From: an uncultured Ruminococcus sp.
GTDB lineage: Bacteria; Bacillota; Clostridia; Oscillospirales; CAG-272
Assembly (NCBI GenBank): GCA_902791785.1
Contig: CADAXH010000092.1
Span: 1 to 5,453, forward strand
DNA: 5,453 nucleotides
Direction: 5' to 3'
Part shown: piece by piece, positions 1 to 3,634 of the stretch
Layout: each line of letters begins with the position of its first letter
Numbering within the stretch: position 1 is the stretch's first letter
The notes under the pieces: generated by a model
What the model was told of the DNA's origin: nothing
Database searches by the model: none
The model's input: the letters and a program-made list of their open reading frames with translations, nothing else
Made by a program: the position numbers and the translations under genes

Positions 1-1122
1 ACACAGATTGTGCCATTTATAGACACTGTCCAGGGAAGAATAACACTCGAAACGGGAAGAGGATGCATCCGCGCGTGCAGATTCTGCCAGGCTGCCCAGC
101 TTTTCAGACCGGTAAGGGAAAAATCCCCTGACACAATAGTAAAGCAGGCCAAGGCTCTTGCGGATTATACGGGATATGACGAGATAACACTGTCGTCTCT
201 TTCAATCAGCGACTACTCAAAGATAAGAGAACTTACTGACAAGATGCTCGAATGGACTGATCCCAGGAAAATATCCATTAACCTGCCGTCGCTCAGGGCA
301 GATAGCTTCACCAGGGAACTGATGGATAAAGTTTATTCAGTCAGGTCAAGCACACTGACATTTGCCCCGGAAGCAGGAACACAGAGACTCAGGGACGTCA
401 TAAACAAGAACATTGAAGAAAAGGATATATTCCAGGCTTGCAGAATAGCATATCAGGGTGGAAAACGTCAGGTTAAACTGTATTTCATGGAAGGACTCCC
501 GACGGAGACTGACGAAGACCTTGAAGGAATGGCAGATCTTGCCCAGAGGATAATAGACGAATTCTACAAAACCGAGGGAAGACCGAAAGGAACTCCGCAG
601 GTGACGATGTCCGTTGCATGTTTTGTACCTAAACCGTTCACAGCATTCCAGTGGGAGGCTCAGGATTCTCTTGAAACTCTCAAGAGAAAGCAGCTTTACG
701 TCAGGGACAAGATAACGAGCAAGAAGATAATTTACCATTACCACAGTGCAGAAGTGTCCAGAATAGAAGCGGTATTCGCAAGAGGCGACAGAAAGCTGTC
801 GAAGGCTATACTCGCAGCCCACAACAAGGGAATGAAGCTCGACGGATGGACAGAATTCTTTGATTATGACAAGTGGTGCGAAGTATTCAGTGAGACCGGC
901 ATAGATCCGGATTTCTACGCATGCAGGGTGAGAAATGAAGACGAAATCCTGCCTTGGGACTTCATAGACATAGGGTCAAGCAAGAGGTATTTCCTGAGAG
1001 AAAAGAAACTTGCATACATGAACAAAACAACGCAGAGCTGCCAGGAAGGATGTGCAGGATGCGAAGCAAACAGTTTGGGAGGTAAAAACACATGGTGTCC
1101 AGCACAGAGCCCAAGAAAATAA
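1..1122 (+). CDS. B12-binding-type radical SAM protein, TIGR03960 family (5' truncated by window edge)
   Basis: This is the C-terminal 373 residues of a radical SAM protein. The frame is open from base 1, so the GTG at position 10 is an internal Val and the real start lies to the left. The CxxxCxxC motif that binds the 4Fe-4S cluster is at visible residues 22, 26 and 29 (TGC codons at 64, 76 and 85), inside the context RGCIRACRFCQAA. It is followed by the typical FRPVREKS stretch. A FAPEAGT segment and a GLPTETDED segment match the SAM-barrel core of the family. The tail is Cys-rich (CQEGCAGC near residues 347-354), as in TIGR03960 proteins, whose missing N-terminus usually carries a cobalamin-binding-like domain. 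The family's substrate is unknown to me; the protein should be cytoplasmic. The adjacent DUF2344 gene is its usual partner and is fused to it in some bacteria. After the Cys cluster comes an extra tail, ending QSPRK, that overlaps the start of the next gene. Family assignment is confident; the reaction is undefined. Confidence 0.93.
   Translation, partial: TQIVPFIDTVQGRITLETGRGCIRACRFCQAAQLFRPVREKSPDTIVKQAKALADYTGYDEITLSSLSISDYSKIRELTDKMLEWTDPRKISINLPSLRADSFTRELMDKVYSVRSSTLTFAPEAGTQRLRDVINKNIEEKDIFQACRIAYQGGKRQVKLYFMEGLPTETDEDLEGMADLAQRIIDEFYKTEGRPKGTPQVTMSVACFVPKPFTAFQWEAQDSLETLKRKQLYVRDKITSKKIIYHYHSAEVSRIEAVFARGDRKLSKAILAAHNKGMKLDGWTEFFDYDKWCEVFSETGIDPDFYACRVRNEDEILPWDFIDIGSSKRYFLREKKLAYMNKTTQSCQEGCAGCEANSLGGKNTWCPAQSPRK
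1077..1082 (+). promoter_or_regulatory. Ribosome binding site inside the radical SAM gene, for the DUF2344 gene
   Basis: GGGAGG lies 9 nt before the ATG at 1092 and inside the upstream coding region. This spacing favours ATG 1092 over the immediately following in-frame GTG at 1095. It implies that the two proteins are made from one message by translational coupling. Confidence 0.75.
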
Positions 1123-1766
1123 GGGTAAGATATTCAAAGAGCGGAAGCCTTATGTTTATTTCACACCTCGATCTTAACAGGACGATGACTGCCGCTTTTC
1201 TGAGATCAAGACTGCCGATTTACTATTCACAGGGATTCAATCCCCATCCCAAAATAGTATTTTCACAGCCGCTTCCCGTAGGCGTCTCATCAGACTGCGA
1301 ATATATGGATTTTTCAGTTACCGAAGACGTTCCGAATGAAGTGATAGTCGAGAAGATGAATTCGGTCATGCCGTCAGGAATCAGGTTTCTTGAGTGCTAT
1401 GAACCGACAAGCAAATTCAAAGACATAATGTGGGCAGAATACGAATTCAGGTTTGAGACAGAACCGACAGATGAGCTGATCAGTCAGGTTAAGAACCTTC
1501 TCGGAGGCGAAGTTGTTGTAGACAAAAAATCCAAATCCGGAATCAAGACAGTAGACATAAGTCCGCTCATGGATGTTGTTTCGGTAGAGAAGAGCGAAGA
1601 AGGGCTTGTTATTGTTCTGCTGCTCTGCTGCGACGAATTGAATTTTGTCGGTCCCAACATTCCGGTCAAGTATCTGACGGACAAAATAGGGTCACTCAGT
1701 GACGTGGAATTTACAATTAAAAGGAAAAAAGTATTGCTTTCTGACAAAAAGACAAGTTTTTCTTGA
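1092..1766 (+). CDS. TIGR03936 / DUF2344 radical SAM-associated protein
   Basis: This is a 224-residue protein of the DUF2344 family, also called radical SAM-linked protein. The N-terminal half carries the family signature: a KKIRVRYSKSG strand, then MFISHLDLNRTM, the YYSQGFNPHPKI block at about residues 43-54, and a PLPVGVSSDCEYMDF block near residues 60-74. The last third is more variable and ends in a Lys-rich tail. The length is normal for the stand-alone form. The gene overlaps the radical SAM gene by 31 nt in the -1 frame relative to it, which fits co-translation and a physical partnership. The same two domains are joined in one chain in other bacteria. No catalytic residues are established; the conserved His, Asn and Pro residues around SHLD and GFNPHPK are the likely functional core. 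I would have expected ribonuclease G and rplU-region genes next, as in many Clostridia, but a TrpR-like gene follows instead. Confidence 0.92.
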   Translation: MVSSTEPKKIRVRYSKSGSLMFISHLDLNRTMTAAFLRSRLPIYYSQGFNPHPKIVFSQPLPVGVSSDCEYMDFSVTEDVPNEVIVEKMNSVMPSGIRFLECYEPTSKFKDIMWAEYEFRFETEPTDELISQVKNLLGGEVVVDKKSKSGIKTVDISPLMDVVSVEKSEEGLVIVLLLCCDELNFVGPNIPVKYLTDKIGSLSDVEFTIKRKKVLLSDKKTSFS

Positions 1767-1791
1767 TAATCGAATTTTAAAATGTTAAAAT
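1763..1791 (+). promoter_or_regulatory. Predicted sigma-A-type promoter for the TrpR-like / methyltransferase operon
   Basis: TTGATA at 1763-1768 (5 of 6 to TTGACA) is separated by 17 bp from TAAAAT at 1786-1791 (5 of 6 to TATAAT). The -35 box overlaps the stop codon of the DUF2344 gene. Transcription would start near 1798, giving a leader of roughly 23 nt. No terminator is visible upstream, so read-through from the radical SAM genes is also possible. Confidence 0.6.
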
Positions 1792-1792
1792 A

Positions 1793-1804
1793 TTAGCATG
1801 CTAA
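1793..1804. promoter_or_regulatory. 12-bp perfect palindrome at the predicted transcription start (candidate operator)
   Basis: TTAGCATGCTAA is a perfect 12-bp inverted repeat centred between 1798 and 1799, just downstream of the predicted -10 box and on top of the predicted start site. The gene it precedes encodes a TrpR-related HTH protein, so an autorepression operator is a reasonable inference. A role is not shown by sequence alone, and 12-bp palindromes in AT-rich DNA can arise by chance. Confidence 0.4.
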
Positions 1805-1820
1805 AACGAGGTGTACAGAC

Positions 1821-2111
1821 ATGGCTAATGAAGTAACAAATGAGATGAAGAGCTTTCTTTACAGAGGGCTGATTAGTTTAAAAAACGAAGACGAGTGCGA
1901 CAAATTCATTGACGATTTGTGCACAAAGACTGAAAAAAATGATTTAATACTGAGATTCTGGGCAGCTGCCATGATCAAAGACGGAGTCAAGTACAACGAA
2001 ATACGCAAGGCTACCGGACTGAGCACGGCAACGCTTACCAGAATAAACACATGTTTGAAATATGGTAACGGAGGTTACCACACAGTACTTAAGAATATAG
2101 GGAAGTTATAA
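1821..2111 (+). CDS. YerC/YecD family TrpR-related DNA-binding protein
   Basis: This is a 96-residue small, probably all-helical protein of the TrpR-like superfamily. The N-terminal helices contain the family block ISLKNEDECDKFIDDLCT (about residues 18-35). A helix-turn-helix follows at about residues 57-79, with KYNEIRKATGLSTATLTRIN as its core, and then the hallmark CLKYGNGGY at about 78-86. Length and domain order match Bacillus YerC-type proteins. Compared with the family consensus as I recall it, the segment between the N-terminal helices and the HTH (EKNDLILRFWAAAM) is divergent. The start at ATG 1821 is supported by GAGGTG at 1808-1813, with GAGG 9 nt from the ATG. It is the first gene of a two-gene unit with the methyltransferase, its stop overlapping the next start as TAATG. 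It probably acts as a dimeric DNA-binding regulator; ligand and targets are unknown, and nothing indicates tryptophan sensing. Confidence 0.9.
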   Translation: MANEVTNEMKSFLYRGLISLKNEDECDKFIDDLCTKTEKNDLILRFWAAAMIKDGVKYNEIRKATGLSTATLTRINTCLKYGNGGYHTVLKNIGKL

Positions 2112-2860
2112 TGGCCGACAGTTATTCAATACTGTCAAAGTGGTATGACAAGCTGATGGATGATTTCGATTATCCGTCTCTGACTGAATACTATTGCAGC
2201 GCAATAAAAAAATATTCCGAAGACCTTCCAAAACAAATACTGGATCTGGGCTGCGGAACAGGAAGCGTGTCTATCATATTGGCAGAAAAGGGTTTTGACG
2301 TCACAGGCATAGATATTAGCAGTGAGATGCTTTCAATGGCTGCGCTTAAAACCAATGAACAGAATTTAAAAATAAAATATGCTTGTGAAAACATGGCATA
2401 TCTTGATGCCGGAAGAGGATACGGAGCAGCAGTCTGTTCTCTTGACGGACTCAATTATCTTGTTGATAAAGAAGAATTGTCATCGTGCATATCCAGGGTG
2501 GCCGACGCTCTCGTCAGCGGCGGGCTGTTCATGTTCGATGTAAACACAAAATACAAATATGAGAATGTCTATGCTGACAATTCATATGTATATGACCTGG
2601 ACGATTTCTTCCTTGTCTGGCAGAATTACTATAAAATGAGCACAGGCAAATGCAGTTTCTACCTGACTTTCTTTGAAAAGAAGGGAAAGAACTGGTCCAG
2701 AAGTGACGAAGTTCAGATCCAGAAATACTATAGCGAAAAGACCATTTCAAGGGTTCTAGATGAAAATGGATTTGACATATTGAATATTTCTGCAGGATTT
2801 GATAATACCGAATTGTCCGACAAAGACGAAAAGCATTATTACATTTGCAAAAAAAGGTGA
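2111..2860 (+). CDS. Class I SAM-dependent methyltransferase, YqeM-like
   Basis: This is a 249-residue soluble methyltransferase with a Rossmann-type fold. SAM-binding motif I is ILDLGCGTG at residues 43-51, with the acidic ribose-binding Asp at 68 in VTGIDISSEML. A motif IV-like stretch, CSLDGLNYL, is at about 109-117. The N-terminal SKWYDKLMDDFDYPSLTEYY and the central FDVNTKYKYENVYADN are typical of the YqeM-like group of Firmicutes methyltransferases. The substrate is not known and cannot be inferred here. The start ATG at 2111 shares its A with the TAA stop of the TrpR-like gene. The purine-rich AGGGAAG at 2099-2105 inside that gene is its ribosome binding site, so translation is coupled. 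The stop codon is the first part of an intrinsic terminator, making this the last gene of its unit. The product is intact and of normal length. Methyltransferase assignment is secure; the YqeM relationship is from memory of family features. Confidence 0.9.
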   Translation: MADSYSILSKWYDKLMDDFDYPSLTEYYCSAIKKYSEDLPKQILDLGCGTGSVSIILAEKGFDVTGIDISSEMLSMAALKTNEQNLKIKYACENMAYLDAGRGYGAAVCSLDGLNYLVDKEELSSCISRVADALVSGGLFMFDVNTKYKYENVYADNSYVYDLDDFFLVWQNYYKMSTGKCSFYLTFFEKKGKNWSRSDEVQIQKYYSEKTISRVLDENGFDILNISAGFDNTELSDKDEKHYYICKKR

Positions 2861-2894
2861 ACTACTCGTAAAAAAGTAGTTCATTTGTTTTTTT
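2858..2894 (+). terminator. Rho-independent terminator of the TrpR-like / methyltransferase operon
   Basis: A perfect 9-bp stem pairs TGAACTACT (2858-2866) with AGTAGTTCA (2875-2883) around an 8-nt A-rich loop. It is followed at once by TTTGTTTTTTT (2884-2894). The left arm begins with the TGA stop codon of the methyltransferase. The stem has only three G-C pairs, but its position and the U-run make the call strong. Confidence 0.88.
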
Positions 2895-2901
2895 GTAAAT
2901 G

Positions 2902-2930
2902 TTGACATATGATTGTATATATGATATCAT
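2902..2930 (+). promoter_or_regulatory. Near-consensus sigma-A promoter for the RHH-nucleotidyltransferase gene
   Basis: TTGACA at 2902-2907 is a perfect -35 box, 17 bp from TATCAT at 2925-2930 (5 of 6 to TATAAT). The predicted start at about 2937 gives a leader of only some 17 nt before the preferred GTG start. The promoter begins 7 bp after the preceding terminator, so the downstream gene is an independent transcription unit. Confidence 0.82.
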
Positions 2931-2934
2931 ATAT
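2917..2934. promoter_or_regulatory. 18-bp perfect palindrome covering the -10 box (candidate operator)
   Basis: ATATATGATATCATATAT is a perfect inverted repeat centred on GATATC and includes the whole -10 hexamer. The half-site ATATGAT also occurs as a direct copy at 2907-2913, 12 bp upstream of the copy at 2919-2925, with the inverted copy at 2926-2932. Multiple short half-sites across a promoter are the usual arrangement for ribbon-helix-helix repressors, and the gene below encodes an RHH-like N-terminus. Autoregulation is an inference; low sequence complexity weakens it. Confidence 0.5.
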
Positions 2935-2941
2935 TTAAAAT

Positions 2942-2949
2942 GAGGTGAT
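2942..2949 (+). promoter_or_regulatory. Ribosome binding site that decides the start of the nucleotidyltransferase gene
   Basis: GAGGTGAT is an 8-nt match to the complement of the 16S rRNA 3' end. It lies 8 nt (counted from GAGG) before GTG 2954. The in-frame GTG at 2945 and ATG at 2948 fall inside this site and so cannot use it, and nothing better lies upstream of them. Confidence 0.75.
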
Positions 2950-2953
2950 GTCA

Positions 2954-3412
2954 GTGGTAAACAACAAAAAGCTTTCATATATATCCGAATACAACAAGAA
3001 TCATTACAAAATGTACCAATTCCGTGTTAAAAAGGATGATCAATTGGTTATCAACAAACTAGATTCCATAATGAATAGAAGTGGTTATATAACCAGTTTG
3101 GTGAAGAATGACGTTGCGCCAAGTGTTTTAACAATTAAACAAATCAAACAAAAAATAAAGCCTGTAATCGAAAAACACGGGATTGATGAAGTGTATCTTT
3201 TTGGAAGTTACGCCAGAGGGGAAGCAAACTCAAACAGCGATGTGGACATTTATTGTTCTTCGGGTGACATTAAGACATTAATCAATGAGGTTGAACTCAT
3301 AGAAGAGCTTGAAGAAGTATTGAACAAAAAAGTAGATATTGTGACAATCGGTTCACATATGCATGAATGCTTAAGAAGACAATTGGAAGAAGACAAAATA
3401 AGAATATTTTGA
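2954..3412 (+). CDS. Ribbon-helix-helix-like domain fused to a minimal nucleotidyltransferase (MNT, MntA-like antitoxin type)
   Basis: This is a 152-residue two-domain protein. Residues about 8-20 (SYISEYNKNHYKM) resemble the lead-in common in clostridial RHH proteins. Residues about 18-54 read as a beta strand (YKMYQFRVKK), then helix A (DDQLVINKLDSIM) and helix B (RSGYITSLVKNDV), an Arc/MetJ-type fold pattern. The C-terminal domain, from about residue 60, is a DNA polymerase beta-like nucleotidyltransferase: LFGSYARG at 82-89, the SDVD metal-binding aspartates at 96 and 98, and a third carboxylate at Asp128 in KKVDIVTI. The catalytic set looks complete. In MNT-HEPN systems such domains AMPylate and neutralise a HEPN toxin; here no HEPN gene is adjacent. 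GTG 2954 is preferred over GTG 2945 and ATG 2948 because of the ribosome binding site at 2942-2949. The gene is AT-richer than its neighbours (single rows 27-35% GC) and has its own promoter, which suggests horizontal acquisition. The nucleotidyltransferase fold is confident; the RHH call is moderate; antitoxin function is inference. Confidence 0.85.
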   Translation: MVNNKKLSYISEYNKNHYKMYQFRVKKDDQLVINKLDSIMNRSGYITSLVKNDVAPSVLTIKQIKQKIKPVIEKHGIDEVYLFGSYARGEANSNSDVDIYCSSGDIKTLINEVELIEELEEVLNKKVDIVTIGSHMHECLRRQLEEDKIRIF

Positions 3413-3634
3413 GGAGATAATACAGATCCGATAGAGATGGAGAAGAATTCTCCGCATGGTAAGCCGACAAATAGTATTAATGTGCTTGTAAAGTTTGGAA
3501 TGCTTCATTGATGCGTGAGAAAAAATAAGAATTATCAATTTGCTTTTCCTGTGCACATAATACAATTAACTTCAATATACTGAACTGGCGTGGCCATATA
3601 GGTCACGCCAGTTTCACAATTAATCGTTCTTTAA
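3413..3634. other. Intergenic region between convergent genes, no convincing gene
   Basis: A ribosome-binding-like GAGGAGATAA begins at the nucleotidyltransferase stop, but no ORF of useful size follows. The frame of the nucleotidyltransferase stays open for 32 codons after its TGA, and one further stop (TGA 3509-3511) precedes another 22 open codons. The longest peptide from an ATG is 24 codons (3437-3511), and I recognise no family in it. A small hairpin (GGAGAA 3439-3444 with TTCTCC 3448-3453, 3-nt loop) is not followed by a U-run. I looked for a HEPN/DUF86 start or its RX4HXY signature in all plus-strand frames and saw none. This could be decayed coding sequence or plain spacer. Confidence 0.5.
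3583..3613. terminator. Strong 13-bp hairpin between convergent genes, probable 3' end element
   Basis: AACTGGCGTGGCC (3583-3595) pairs with GGTCACGCCAGTT (3601-3613) across a 5-nt ATATA loop; all pairs are Watson-Crick except one G-T. It lies 21 bp beyond the mannosidase stop on the minus strand and 170 bp beyond the nucleotidyltransferase stop on the plus strand. Neither strand has a clean U-run after the stem: the minus side reads CAGTATATTG, while the plus side is somewhat T-rich further on. It may end or protect the mannosidase message, or serve both directions. I am sure of the hairpin and only moderately sure that it terminates. Confidence 0.6.

Noticed and set aside
10..12. GTG at position 10 as the start of the radical SAM gene
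   Set aside because: The frame is open to base 1, and the family has a large domain before the Cys motif, so the start lies outside the window.
1081..1122. Programmed -1 frameshift joining the radical SAM and DUF2344 frames
   Set aside because: The A-runs in the overlap do not form a proper X XXY YYZ slippery heptamer in the correct frame. The GGGAGG 9 nt before an ATG explains expression of the second protein by reinitiation.
1740..1765. A-run/T-run at the end of the DUF2344 gene as a terminator
   Set aside because: AAAAA and TTTTT around GACAAG give only an A-T stem of five pairs with no G-C pairs, too weak to call.
3437..3511. 24-codon ATG ORF after the nucleotidyltransferase as a small toxin
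   Set aside because: It has no recognisable motif, no membrane-segment character and no well-spaced ribosome binding site of its own, and it is short enough to be chance.
3371..3565. Minus-strand 64-codon ORF across the end of the nucleotidyltransferase and the intergenic region
   Set aside because: It is antisense to a real gene over part of its length. The product has no family features, and I see no promoter or ribosome binding site supporting it.
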